Shown one piece after another: positions 1-8,026 of a DNA stretch of 58,321 nt. How positions within the stretch are numbered: the stretch's first letter is position 1; each line of letters opens with the position of its first letter. The notes under the pieces are model-generated. The model was not told where the DNA came from, searched no databases, and saw nothing but the letters and a program-made list of their open reading frames with translations. This DNA is from Hyphomicrobiales bacterium (GTDB lineage Bacteria > Pseudomonadota > Alphaproteobacteria > Rhizobiales > Rhizobiaceae), in contig UBTY01000039.1 of assembly GCA_900468535.1 (NCBI GenBank), forward strand, positions 1 through 58,321, written 5' to 3'. A program made the translations under genes and the position numbers.

Positions 1-526
1 TGCCAAGCCAGGCAACGCAGGGGTCACCCTTGTACTTGGCGGCGATCGAGGTCAGCACCGGCTCGACGCGCTTCCAGCTGTCTTCGGTGCCGCCGACCAT
101 GATCGAGGGGCCATGACGCGCACCTTCCTCACCGCCGGAGACACCCATGCCGATGAAGGTCAGTTCGGTATTCTTCAGCCGGTCGAAGCGGGCGATCGTG
201 TCGCGGAAATTGGCGTTGCCGGCATCGATCATGATGTCGCCCTTGGACAGGTAAGGCCGCAGAAGCTCCATCTGCTGATCGACGGCTTCACCGGCCTTGA
301 TCATGATGATGATCGGGCGCGGCGGGCGGATCGCCTCGACGAACTCCTCGATCGTCTTGCACGGAATGATCTGCTTCTTCAGATCACCGGCGCTTTCGTA
401 GAATTCATCCGTCTTTTCGGGAGTACGGTTGAATACCGCGATCTTGTTGCCTTTTTCCGCAATGTTGAGCGCCAGGTTGGAACCCATGACCGCAAGGCCG
501 ATAAGCCCGATTTCTGCCTTTTCCAC
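1..526 (-). CDS. gnd: 6-phosphogluconate dehydrogenase, decarboxylating (N-terminal part)
   Basis: Oxidises 6-phosphogluconate to ribulose-5-phosphate and CO2 with NADP in the cytosolic pentose phosphate pathway. About 175 N-terminal residues are visible and the rest lies beyond the left edge. The protein opens with a Rossmann dinucleotide motif (GLAVMGSNLALN) and NRTPEKTDEF, then IIMIKAGEAVDQQ and the family signature GVSGGEEGARHGPSIM. The start is a GTG at 526-524, chosen because GGAGG lies 6 nt upstream and the next codons match the family N-terminus (EKAEIGLIGLAVMGSN). It is divergent from the SRPBCC gene; the shared spacer holds a 16-bp palindrome. Identity is certain; only the truncation limits the entry. 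Confidence 0.95.
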   Translation of the reverse strand, partial: MEKAEIGLIGLAVMGSNLALNIAEKGNKIAVFNRTPEKTDEFYESAGDLKKQIIPCKTIEEFVEAIRPPRPIIIMIKAGEAVDQQMELLRPYLSKGDIMIDAGNANFRDTIARFDRLKNTELTFIGMGVSGGEEGARHGPSIMVGGTEDSWKRVEPVLTSIAAKYKGDPCVAWLG

Positions 527-613
527 GATACACCTCCGATGAGTCATTTTGGACCGGTGTTGTGGCACTGTCTGGCGCAAACGGCAAGTTCGATTCGGCT
601 TCGAATTAGCCTC

Positions 614-629
614 GTATTGCGCGCAATAC
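614..629. promoter_or_regulatory. 16-bp perfect palindrome in a divergent promoter region
   Basis: GTATTGCGCGCAATAC is identical to its reverse complement and lies in the 220-bp spacer between gnd (minus) and the SRPBCC gene (plus). A second, looser inverted repeat (ATTCG-gctt-CGAAT) lies just before it. The size and symmetry suit a dimeric repressor operator. SRPBCC-VOC gene pairs often have an ArsR- or MarR-type regulator, but none is visible here, so the binding protein is unknown. Confidence 0.4.
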
Positions 630-746
630 AAACTGCGCCATATCCCCGCAAAAGCCCGATTTCGAACTCCCAGGCGCCGTGACCGTTTCATCAAGGCAGC
701 GACGAACGCGCAGCGCCACGATCCATCAATCCATGCGAGAACGACA

Positions 747-1157
747 ATGACCACAATGCCAGTCAGAATTATCCACCAATCCATCGACCGCAATTGGCAG
801 GACGTCTACGCCTTCGCCAGCGAGCCCGTGAACATGCCCCTTTGGGCGTCGGGCCTCGCATCCGGCCTGGAACCCGATGGCGACGACTGGATCGCCGAAG
901 GCGTTCTTGGCGCAGCGCGGGTCAGCTTCGCGCCGAAGAATGCCTTCGGCGTGATCGATCACACGGTCATGATCGAAAGCGGCCTGCGGGTCTACAACGC
1001 CCTGCGCGTCGTCCCGAACGGCGATGGTTGTGTCGTCATGTTCACGCTGCTACGCCTGCCTGATATGACCGACCAGCAGTTCGAGGCAGATGCGGCGCAT
1101 GTCGCACGCGACCTCGAGAGCCTGCGGTCGCTGACGGAAAACGGAGACACGCTATGA
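747..1157 (+). CDS. SRPBCC family protein (START-like ligand-binding fold)
   Basis: A 136-residue protein with the pattern of polyketide-cyclase/START-like SRPBCC proteins: an N-terminal strand (VRIIHQSIDRNWQDVYAFASEPVNMPLWAS, in two parts), a central beta sheet and a C-terminal helix (EADAAHVARDLESLRSL). Such proteins bind hydrophobic ligands or act in stress responses; the ligand here is unknown. The frame is open upstream to 549, but the start at 747 is preferred because the extra residues are arginine-rich and not family-like; ATG 756 is an alternative. The last codons overlap the VOC gene by 4 nt (ATGA), so the two are probably translationally coupled. Confidence 0.75.
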   Translation: MTTMPVRIIHQSIDRNWQDVYAFASEPVNMPLWASGLASGLEPDGDDWIAEGVLGAARVSFAPKNAFGVIDHTVMIESGLRVYNALRVVPNGDGCVVMFTLLRLPDMTDQQFEADAAHVARDLESLRSLTENGDTL

Positions 1158-1507
1158 GCACCACCAGCGACGTGCAACGGATAGACTACGTCGAATTCAA
1201 TGTGACCGACATCGAAGCGACGAAGGCCTTCTATGGCCACGCTTTCGGCTGGCAGTTCAAGGATTACGGCCCAAATTACTGCGAGTTCAGTGACGGACGA
1301 CTGACCGGAGGGTTTACGAATCTGGAGAAGCCGCGCCCGGGCGGACCGCTGGTAATCCTTTACGCCGATGATCTTGAGGCCTCGCTTGCAAGCGTCGAAA
1401 GCGCCGGGGGCAAGATCATCCGACCGATTACCGGCTTTCCCGGCGGTCGTCGCTTCCATTTCGGCGATCCCGATGGCTATGAGCTCGCGGTGTGGACACG
1501 CGCCTGA
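1154..1507 (+). CDS. VOC family protein (glyoxalase/bleomycin-resistance fold)
   Basis: A 117-residue single-domain vicinal-oxygen-chelate protein. It has the typical start (RIDYVEFNVTDIEATKAFYG), the central YCEFSDGRLTGGF and VILYADDLEASLASVE strands, and the closing HFGDPDGYELAVW, where the Glu of YELAVW is the usual metal ligand. Members act as glyoxalases, dioxygenases or antibiotic-binding proteins; the substrate cannot be told from sequence. It is coupled to the SRPBCC gene by an ATGA overlap. Its stop codon abuts the stop of the convergent PAS gene with no base between. Confidence 0.8.
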   Translation: MSTTSDVQRIDYVEFNVTDIEATKAFYGHAFGWQFKDYGPNYCEFSDGRLTGGFTNLEKPRPGGPLVILYADDLEASLASVESAGGKIIRPITGFPGGRRFHFGDPDGYELAVWTRA

Positions 1508-2263
1508 TCAGGCGGCCAGCGTAACCGCCTTCGCGCCGCGCTTTTCAAGAATGATCAGCGCGCCGATAACGCTGCCGGATGCGTCCCTAAGCGGCGACAT
1601 GCGGCAGCGCATGTCCTCGACAAGCGTGCTGCTCTTCCGCTCGTAGGAATGCTCGGAGCCCTCGCCGGCAAAGCAGGCATCAAGCTTGGCCTTCACGCAA
1701 TCATTGAAGCGCTTCTCGCCGATGAACTCCATGATGTGGCGCCCGATCATCTCCATCGGCTTCTTGCCAAGATAGTGTGAGTTGGCGGCGTTCGAATAGA
1801 GATAGCGGTAGTCTCGGGTCAGGACCGCCACGCGGTCAGGGATCGCCTCGAGGATGGCCGCGTTGAGGAAATTCCCGTTGTCGGTGTTGGGGACATATGC
1901 GCCGGGAACAGAGATCGGTTCCGGCACCGGCGTAGTTATTCGCCAGCCGGGCAAGGGCGCGCCGAAATATTGCTCCATCAGATGCGAAAGCAGCTTCACG
2001 TGCTCGCGCACATAGTCGCTGTCGTCGGCGTACTGATCGATGAGGCAGCCAACAAACTGCAACTGCATGTGTATGTAGAGAAGGTTTTCGGCGCGATAGC
2101 CGATGATCGCTTCGACCAGCCCGTCAAGCTGGCGATCGAGGCTGCTGACGCGCGAGTCGTCACCGATCCGTATCGCCTCGTTGATCTGCGCACAGCGCAG
2201 CGAAAACGCTCGAAAAAGCCCTAGCAAGACGCCTCCGATGCAGACCCGGTGACAAACATTCAC
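1508..2263 (-). CDS. PAS-domain protein
   Basis: A 251-residue protein with no output domain. Residues about 30-110 are helical (REHVKLLSHLMEQYFGA) and unassigned. Residues about 130-240 form a PAS domain (ILEAIPDRVAVLTRDYRYLY, then SNAANSHYLGKKPMEMIGRH and a C-terminal MSPLRDASGSVIGALIILEK). It probably senses a small ligand or redox state and signals to a partner; neither ligand nor partner can be inferred. The exact start is uncertain: the first 15-20 residues are less convincing, and no clear ribosome-binding site precedes the start given. It converges on the VOC gene with zero spacing. Confidence 0.7.
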   Translation of the reverse strand: MNVCHRVCIGGVLLGLFRAFSLRCAQINEAIRIGDDSRVSSLDRQLDGLVEAIIGYRAENLLYIHMQLQFVGCLIDQYADDSDYVREHVKLLSHLMEQYFGAPLPGWRITTPVPEPISVPGAYVPNTDNGNFLNAAILEAIPDRVAVLTRDYRYLYSNAANSHYLGKKPMEMIGRHIMEFIGEKRFNDCVKAKLDACFAGEGSEHSYERKSSTLVEDMRCRMSPLRDASGSVIGALIILEKRGAKAVTLAA

Positions 2264-2399
2264 AGATCAGCTGAACCTTGGATTGCGACAAATCAAAGCC
2301 GAAACCACAAAGGCGCTCGCCTTAGTAGAGGCGGTAACATGACACCTGTTCATATTCAATGAAGAACAGCAGGTATTTTTCAATGGCAAGATGTAGGAT

Positions 2400-3335
2400 C
2401 TACTTGAATACGCTGTGCTTGATCTGCCAGCGATCATGATACCACAACCATTGTTCGGGATATTCGCGCACCCAGCTTTCAACTTTATCGTTCAAAAGCT
2501 GTGCGGTTGCCGTGAGATCGAGATTGCCGTTGGCATCGCGCGGCATTTCCATGCGCGGTTCGATCTCCAGACGATAGCGATTTCCCGGCAGCCGGATGCA
2601 TCGCGCCGGATAGACCTCGCAACCGAATTGCCGAACCAGCTTTCCAAGCAACGGGTTGGTCTGCACCGGCAACCCGAAGAACTCGGTCTTCAGGCCTTTC
2701 TGGAACTTCTGGTCGACGAGTACGCCAACGCCCTGCCCCGCTTCGAGCTGCCGCGCCAGCGCAAACGACGAGCCGGCATGCGACGGCACGAGCTTGCCCA
2801 TGCGCGCGCTTCGGAAGTCGAAGACCTTCTGCGCCACGTAAGGGTTATTCGGCGGACGGAAGAGAACCGTGACGTAGAGGCCGAAGGCGGCACCCGCGAC
2901 CGGCAGCAGCTCGAAATTCCCCGTGTGTCCCGTAAACACGATGAATGGCCGCGGATTTTCCAGGAGGTCGATGAAGATCGGAATGCCCGATACCTCCACC
3001 CTGCCCGGCTTCGACTGCTCGGGGTCGAAATCGAACAGCCGATCGAGAAACACATACTCGGCCGCCAGACGGCCCATATTGGCCCAGCTTCCAAGCGCGA
3101 TCTCGTTGATTTCAGCGTCGCTCTTGTCGGGAAAGGCATTCCGGAGATTGGTCAGCATCAGCTTGTGCCGACGCATCTTCGGGCCGATCCTGCGCATCAG
3201 CCAATCGATGAAGTTGATCGCCCCATCGGCCGGAAAAAGCTTCAGGAAATTCAGAAATCCGAACATCACCTGCGCAATCAGCCACTGGCGGAAATGCTGC
3301 AGTTTGAGCACGATGCGGGTGATGAAGAGCTTCAA
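2400..3335 (-). CDS. lpxXL: Lipid A C28 very-long-chain acyltransferase LpxXL
   Basis: A member of the LpxL/HtrB/MsbB lysophospholipid acyltransferase family, 311 residues, of usual length. It has an N-terminal membrane-associated segment (MFGFLNFLKLFP) and the catalytic H-X4-E motif HTGNFE at residues 137-142. FRPPNNPY (about 159) and VLVDQKF (about 206) match the substrate-binding region. In rhizobia LpxXL transfers the 27-hydroxyoctacosanoyl chain from AcpXL to lipid A at the inner membrane. It is the last gene of the acpXL cluster, 4 bp after the dehydrogenase stop, which distinguishes it from ordinary lauroyl transferases. The neighbours make the specific name reliable. Confidence 0.9.
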   Translation of the reverse strand: MKLFITRIVLKLQHFRQWLIAQVMFGFLNFLKLFPADGAINFIDWLMRRIGPKMRRHKLMLTNLRNAFPDKSDAEINEIALGSWANMGRLAAEYVFLDRLFDFDPEQSKPGRVEVSGIPIFIDLLENPRPFIVFTGHTGNFELLPVAGAAFGLYVTVLFRPPNNPYVAQKVFDFRSARMGKLVPSHAGSSFALARQLEAGQGVGVLVDQKFQKGLKTEFFGLPVQTNPLLGKLVRQFGCEVYPARCIRLPGNRYRLEIEPRMEMPRDANGNLDLTATAQLLNDKVESWVREYPEQWLWYHDRWQIKHSVFK

Positions 3336-3339
3336 CGGC

Positions 3340-4368
3340 TCAGTCCATCTTCAGGATGATCTTGCCGAAGATCTGGCGCGATTCCATACGCTCCAGCGCC
3401 CGGTCGATATCATCGAAGCTGACCTCGGTGTCGATGACCGGATGAACCAGCCCGCGGCCCATCTTCTGCATGGCATCCGCCATGTTCTCCATGCGGCAAC
3501 CGAACGAACCGAGCAGCTTCAGCTGCTGCTGGAACAGCATCATCAGGTTCATCTCGGTCGACACACCCGACGTCGATCCGCAGGTAACGAGGCGGCCGCC
3601 ACGCTTCATGCAAAGCATTGAACCCGCCCAGGTGTCCTTGCCGACGTGCTCGAACACGACGTCAACGCCCTTCTTCTTGGTGAGCTTGCGGACAACGCCC
3701 TCGAAACGGTCAGTGCGGTAATTGATGACGTGATCGGCGCCGAGTGCCTTGGCCTTCTCGATCTTGTCGTCGGAGCCGACGGTCGTGATGACGGTGCAGC
3801 CGATCTTCTTGGCAAGCTGGATAGCAGCCGTGCCGATGCCGGAACCGCCGGCATGCACGAGAATGGTTTCACCGGGCTCAAGCTTGGCATTATCGAACAG
3901 CATGTGCTCGACAGTTCCAAAGGTCACCGGAGCCAGCGCAGCGCCGATCGCATCGACACCGGGGGGAGCCGGCACCAGAAGGCGCGCGGGCAGATTGACC
4001 TTTTCCTGCGCAAAGCCGTCGAGATGGAAGCCATGAACACCGGAGACGTGTTCGCAAAGATTGTCGCGGCCTTCACGGCACGGACGGCAGAGGCCACAGG
4101 TGCGCGCGCCGTAGATCGAAACCAGCTGTCCCGGCAGGACATTGGCAACGCCAGGGCCGATCGCCTCGACCACGCCGGACGCTTCAGCACCGATGACCAG
4201 CGGCATCTTGCGCTTGGCGAAGGCCATGCCGCGCCAGCCCCAGACGTCGATGTGGTTCAGGGCGACGGCCTTGACGCGCAGCGTCACCTCACCGGCAGCG
4301 GGAGCATCGGGCTCGGGCAGATCGGTGATCTCAAGCTTGCGGTCGTCGATCAGTTGCAAAGCGCGCAT
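3340..4368 (-). CDS. Zinc-binding dehydrogenase of the VLCFA cluster
   Basis: A 342-residue medium-chain dehydrogenase/reductase. The structural zinc site is present (C91, C94, C97 and C105 in CGLCRPC...C), as are GAEASGVV and an NADP-binding GGSGIGTAAIQLAKKIG. The usual catalytic-zinc cysteine is replaced in ALNHIDVWGW, as in quinone-oxidoreductase-like members. Start 4368 is preferred over an upstream in-frame ATG at 4392 because AAGGA lies 7 nt upstream. This is the position of the alcohol dehydrogenase of rhizobial C28 clusters. It may supply a reductase step of chain elongation or help make the omega-1 hydroxyl; the exact reaction is not shown by sequence. Confidence 0.85.
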   Translation of the reverse strand: MRALQLIDDRKLEITDLPEPDAPAAGEVTLRVKAVALNHIDVWGWRGMAFAKRKMPLVIGAEASGVVEAIGPGVANVLPGQLVSIYGARTCGLCRPCREGRDNLCEHVSGVHGFHLDGFAQEKVNLPARLLVPAPPGVDAIGAALAPVTFGTVEHMLFDNAKLEPGETILVHAGGSGIGTAAIQLAKKIGCTVITTVGSDDKIEKAKALGADHVINYRTDRFEGVVRKLTKKKGVDVVFEHVGKDTWAGSMLCMKRGGRLVTCGSTSGVSTEMNLMMLFQQQLKLLGSFGCRMENMADAMQKMGRGLVHPVIDTEVSFDDIDRALERMESRQIFGKIILKMD

Positions 4369-4499
4369 GGCAAAGTCCTTGGGCAAGCGCATCGGCCGAC
4401 GCCGACGCGCAGTTTATGAATGGGCGCTGCACCCGCATCGCAACCGCGAGGGCGGCGGACACAGCGCCAGTTGTTTCTCAAACTACGATCGAAAACCGA

Positions 4500-5786
4500 T
4501 TAAGCCGGTTCCAGCGCCATGACAAGGCTGGCGTTCTGCCCGCCGAATCCGAAGGAATTCGACAGGACCGCGTTCGCCTGCCCGTCACGCTTCTTGTTCG
4601 GCACGACGTCGAGGACGATCGTCGGGTCCGGCGTATTGTAGTTGATCGTCGGCGGCAGCGTCCCGGTCAGCATCGTCTGCAGCGAGAAGACTGCCTCCAC
4701 GGCGCCTGCGGCGGTCAGCGTATGGCCGATCATCGACTTGTTCGACGACAGCGGGATCGAGGCAAGACGCTCGCCGAAAACCGCCAGCATGGAAGCATAT
4801 TCCATCTTGTCGTTTTCAGGCGTCGATGTGCCGTGGGCGTTGATGTAGCCGATGCTGTCTTCGTTCATGCCCGCATCCGCAAGCGCTGCACGGATCGTTG
4901 CGATCGCCGGGCCACCGTCGGGCGAGGAACGCGTGCGGTGGAACGAATCCGCCTTTTCACCGGCGCCCTTCATGATGCCCAGGATCTTCGCGCCACGTGC
5001 GATAGCCGACTCCAGAGATTCCAGAACCAGCGTTGCAGCACCTTCGGCGATGACGAAGCCATCGCGATCCTTGCTGAACGGCTTGGAAGCCTTGGTAGGC
5101 GGGTCGTTCTGTGTCGACAGGGCCGAAAGCAGCGAAAAGCGGATCAAGGCCTCCGCGCTGACCGACCCGTCGGTGGCCACAGCCAGAGCGCGGTTCGTGC
5201 GACCCTGGCGGATCGCCTCGATGCCGAGCTGGATTGCCGTTGCACCCGAAGCACAGGCCGTCGACAGCGTCACCGGCAGGCCGCGCGTGCCGAACCGGTC
5301 GGCAAGCCGTTCCGAGATCGCGCCAAACAGGGCCGCCTCGTGGAAGACCGGATCAGGACGCTGGCGCATCGCCGCCAGGAAACGCTCATAGGCGTCGCCC
5401 GGATGAGTGGCCGGCGGCGAACGGTCGGCGAGTTCGAAACGCGCATTCCATTCAGGCTCGATCGGCGGCGCTGCGAGAAACAGCGGACCATTGAAGTCGC
5501 CGGAAATATCGGCATCCGCAAGCGCTTCGATGGTCGTCTCGCGCGCAAACGCATACGAGCGCTCGACAGCGTTGTCAGCCGGGATATCGATGAAATCGAC
5601 GGTACCTGCGATGCGCGTCGAAAGACCATCGGTCGGGAACCGGTTGATGTCGTGAATCCCCGATTTGCCTGAAGTCAGCGAAGCCCAGTTGTCCTTCAAT
5701 CCCTGGCCGAGCGAGGTGATGATGCCAACGCCGGTTACGGCGACGATGGGGCGCCCGAGATGATCCCTGTAAGCAGAATCTGTCAT
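4500..5786 (-). CDS. fabF1XL: 3-oxoacyl-ACP synthase FabF1, VLCFA cluster (catalytically intact)
   Basis: A beta-ketoacyl-ACP synthase II of 428 residues. The catalytic triad is complete: Cys178 (STACASGATA), His318 (INAHGTSTPEND) and His355 (SNKSMIGHT), with Lys350. It is expected to condense malonyl-ACP onto the acyl chain carried by AcpXL to build C28. Start 5786 is chosen over an upstream in-frame start because AGGAGAGAG lies directly upstream. It follows fabF2 by 10 bp. The pair looks like a heterodimeric synthase in which this subunit supplies chemistry (see fabF2). A 131-bp gap separates it from the dehydrogenase gene. Confidence 0.92.
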   Translation of the reverse strand: MTDSAYRDHLGRPIVAVTGVGIITSLGQGLKDNWASLTSGKSGIHDINRFPTDGLSTRIAGTVDFIDIPADNAVERSYAFARETTIEALADADISGDFNGPLFLAAPPIEPEWNARFELADRSPPATHPGDAYERFLAAMRQRPDPVFHEAALFGAISERLADRFGTRGLPVTLSTACASGATAIQLGIEAIRQGRTNRALAVATDGSVSAEALIRFSLLSALSTQNDPPTKASKPFSKDRDGFVIAEGAATLVLESLESAIARGAKILGIMKGAGEKADSFHRTRSSPDGGPAIATIRAALADAGMNEDSIGYINAHGTSTPENDKMEYASMLAVFGERLASIPLSSNKSMIGHTLTAAGAVEAVFSLQTMLTGTLPPTINYNTPDPTIVLDVVPNKKRDGQANAVLSNSFGFGGQNASLVMALEPA

Positions 5787-5796
5787 TGCTCTCTCC

Positions 5797-6993
5797 TCAC
5801 GCTTCCGCGGACAGAACCGCGACGCCTTCGCCGCGCTGGTGGCCAACCGTGGTGACGATCGCTGCCTTGGTCGGCGCGCTCATCGGCTTCTCATGGGTGG
5901 GGTCGAACTGGGGGATGACGGCCTTGCTGTCGACAGCCAATGCCGCGAGTGCGAGCCCGAGGGTAAAGTGCGCCTCCATCCCGTGCCCGGTGACACCGCC
6001 GAAACCGCGAATCGCGGCGCCCGGCAATTGCCGCTCAAGAACGGCCTTCTCGCGCTGTGCGAGTTCCGGCATACCTGTGGAGCCGGAAAAGATTGCCGTG
6101 CTTTCGGCCGCTAGCCCATCCGTCGGCTCAAGCAGGCGCTCGAGACGGTTCTCGAAATTGCCGGCATTGCGATTGCCGCGATCGCCTTCGATGGAGGAGA
6201 TCGTCCCGTAGATATGTGCGCCGCGCTCTTCGGCGTGGGCGCGGGATTCAAGCACCAGGAACGCGCCAAGCGATCCCGAAATGATCCCGCCGTCGTCGCG
6301 TGACCACAGCGGCTTCCATTCGTCGCGCGAATGCGAGCCAATTGCTTCGAAGAGAAGGACCATGTCGAGCCGCTCGGCCGAAAACGCACCGCCGACAAGC
6401 GCATGCGACGACTCTCCGGACTTGATCCGGTAGAACGCGGTCTCAACGGCTGAAATCCCGGCGGATTCCTCTCCCATGAAGGTTCGCGAGGATCCGGTCA
6501 CCTTGTGCACGATGGAGATGTTGCCGGCCAGCAGGTTCGACAGCTGCGCGAGGAACAGCGTCGGACGCAGTTCGGTCGTCAGCTTCTCGTTCAGCAGTAC
6601 TTCGCGGTCGTTACGCTTCAGGCCTTCGTCGACGATGATCGTATCGACGTTGATGTCGCGCTCGCCGCCGCCGGCAGCAACGATCATGTCCATGCTGCCG
6701 CAGGCTTCGGCATTGTCCTTGAACCCGGCATCATCGAGCGCGAGGCCGGCAGCGAACACGCCGATGCGCTGCCAGTTTTCCATCTGTCGCTGGTCGCCGC
6801 GCTTGGCGATCTGTTGCGACCAATCGACCTCAGGCAGCGGATGGATCGGGTAGGGTTTGAACTTCTCGGTTTCGACAACCGTCTTCGGCGCCTCGCCGGC
6901 CGTCAGCAGCGCGACATGCGCATCCTTGCCGACGCCCTGGCACGTGACAATGCCGACGCCCGTGATCACGACATCATTATGAGCCTTGCTCAT
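5797..6993 (-). CDS. fabF2XL: Beta-ketoacyl synthase-like FabF2, VLCFA cluster (active site lost)
   Basis: A ketosynthase-fold protein of 398 residues starting MSKAHNDVVITGVGIVTCQG. Where FabF1 has STACASG this protein reads VTGSSRTFMGEESAGISA (about 165-182) with no Cys; the nearest cysteines, C18 and C98, are elsewhere. The first catalytic His (NAHGTST) is replaced by IFSGSTG (about 301-307). The second His is kept in VTGHGMEAHF (about 334-343). It therefore should not condense on its own. By analogy with chain-length factors of type II polyketide synthases it may pair with FabF1 and set chain length; this is inference. It overlaps fabZ by 4 nt. Confidence 0.88.
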   Translation of the reverse strand: MSKAHNDVVITGVGIVTCQGVGKDAHVALLTAGEAPKTVVETEKFKPYPIHPLPEVDWSQQIAKRGDQRQMENWQRIGVFAAGLALDDAGFKDNAEACGSMDMIVAAGGGERDINVDTIIVDEGLKRNDREVLLNEKLTTELRPTLFLAQLSNLLAGNISIVHKVTGSSRTFMGEESAGISAVETAFYRIKSGESSHALVGGAFSAERLDMVLLFEAIGSHSRDEWKPLWSRDDGGIISGSLGAFLVLESRAHAEERGAHIYGTISSIEGDRGNRNAGNFENRLERLLEPTDGLAAESTAIFSGSTGMPELAQREKAVLERQLPGAAIRGFGGVTGHGMEAHFTLGLALAALAVDSKAVIPQFDPTHEKPMSAPTKAAIVTTVGHQRGEGVAVLSAEA

Positions 6994-7472
6994 CCGTTCA
7001 CTCCTTGCGCAGCGATCGCATCCAAAAGCCCGACTTCGCCGGCCCGTTTCTTGACGATATCTCCGAGCGGCACTTCGCTGAAGGGCATGGTGCGGAGCTT
7101 GAGCTGCGCATCGCAGACCTTCTTGCCGGCGCTCGTGATCTTCGCCTTCGTCACAGCGAATCCGGATCCGTCGTGTTCGAGAAAAGCCTCGATATCCAAT
7201 ACCGCTTCAGGCTCGACGAATGTGCGCATCTTGGCGCCGTCGACAGACATCAGGAACGGCATGGCGGCAAAATTGGTCGCGGCAAGCACGAGCATGCCCG
7301 ATGCCTGCGCCATCGTCTCGATGAGAAGCACGCCCGGTACAAGCGGCATGCCAGGAAAATGACCTTCGAACACAGGGCTCTTCGCGGGCACGACGGAACG
7401 CGCCCTGAGCGTTGCTTTCTGAAGGTCGACCGCCTCGATACGGTCAATCATCTGGAAGTATTCCAGCAGCAT
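6990..7472 (-). CDS. fabZXL: 3-hydroxyacyl-ACP dehydratase FabZ-type, VLCFA cluster
   Basis: A hot-dog-fold dehydratase of 160 residues. The catalytic region is intact: EGHFPGMPLVPGVLLIETMAQ with His38 and Glu52. It should dehydrate 3-hydroxyacyl-AcpXL in each elongation round. Start 7472 is chosen because GGAGG lies 5 nt upstream; an in-frame extension to 7499 has no such site. It overlaps fabF2 (ATGA) and follows acpXL after a 115-bp gap, which is wide for this otherwise tight operon. The C-terminal tail (DIVKKRAGEVGLLDAIAAQG) goes beyond the usual FabZ end. Confidence 0.9.
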   Translation of the reverse strand: MLLEYFQMIDRIEAVDLQKATLRARSVVPAKSPVFEGHFPGMPLVPGVLLIETMAQASGMLVLAATNFAAMPFLMSVDGAKMRTFVEPEAVLDIEAFLEHDGSGFAVTKAKITSAGKKVCDAQLKLRTMPFSEVPLGDIVKKRAGEVGLLDAIAAQGVNG

Positions 7473-7587
7473 CGGATCCTCCGGCCGCGCAGGCAACACA
7501 CCCGGCGGCTAGGCCTACTTAGTAACAAAACCGCCCGGCCGCCATGATGAAGGGCGGCAGGGCGGAGAAAAAATTTGGTTGTGCCGA

Positions 7588-7866
7588 TCAGGCCTTGGCG
7601 GCGCGCAGCTCGTCAATCTTGGCACAGAGGTTCTTCAGCACGAAGTATTCTTCCGTGGAAACCTTGCCTTCGTTGACTTCCTGCGTCCACTTTTCGAGCG
7701 GGATCTTGATGCCGAATTCCTTGTCGATCGCAAAAACGATATCGAGGAAGTCGAGGCTGTCGATACCGAGGTCGTCGATCGTATGGCTTTCCGGCGTGAT
7801 CGTGTCGCGATCGATCTCGCTCGTCTCTGCAATGATGTCGGCAACTTTATCGAATGTAGCGGTCAC
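7588..7866 (-). CDS. acpXL: Acyl carrier protein AcpXL
   Basis: A 92-residue acyl carrier protein with the phosphopantetheine attachment site GIDSLDFLD (Ser37). It is longer than housekeeping ACP (about 78 residues) and has the family tail (EGKVSTEEYFVLKNLCAKID). In rhizobia AcpXL is the dedicated carrier for 27-hydroxyoctacosanoate in lipid A synthesis. The start is GTG at 7866-7864 with AGAGG 7 nt upstream. It heads the operon acpXL-fabZ-fabF2-fabF1-adh-lpxXL, so its upstream region (7867-8026) is the likely promoter. Confidence 0.93.
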   Translation of the reverse strand: MTATFDKVADIIAETSEIDRDTITPESHTIDDLGIDSLDFLDIVFAIDKEFGIKIPLEKWTQEVNEGKVSTEEYFVLKNLCAKIDELRAAKA

Positions 7867-8026
7867 GCCTGTACCTCTTGAGATGAGAATTTACCCCCTC
7901 ATAGGCAAATCCATTTCAAAAGCCAATGCCTTCGCCTGTTGCAATGCGCAATTTGCAACTCCACTGTTGCTCAAACAGCATGCAGGCCCGTTCTGCGCGA
8001 GCAGATGACATTAGCTGGGTCAGCAA

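Noticed and set aside
2267..2482. A 71-codon minus-strand frame between the PAS gene and lpxXL
   Set aside because: It overlaps the 3' end of lpxXL, has no ribosome-binding site and no family features; the 136-bp gap shows nothing else.
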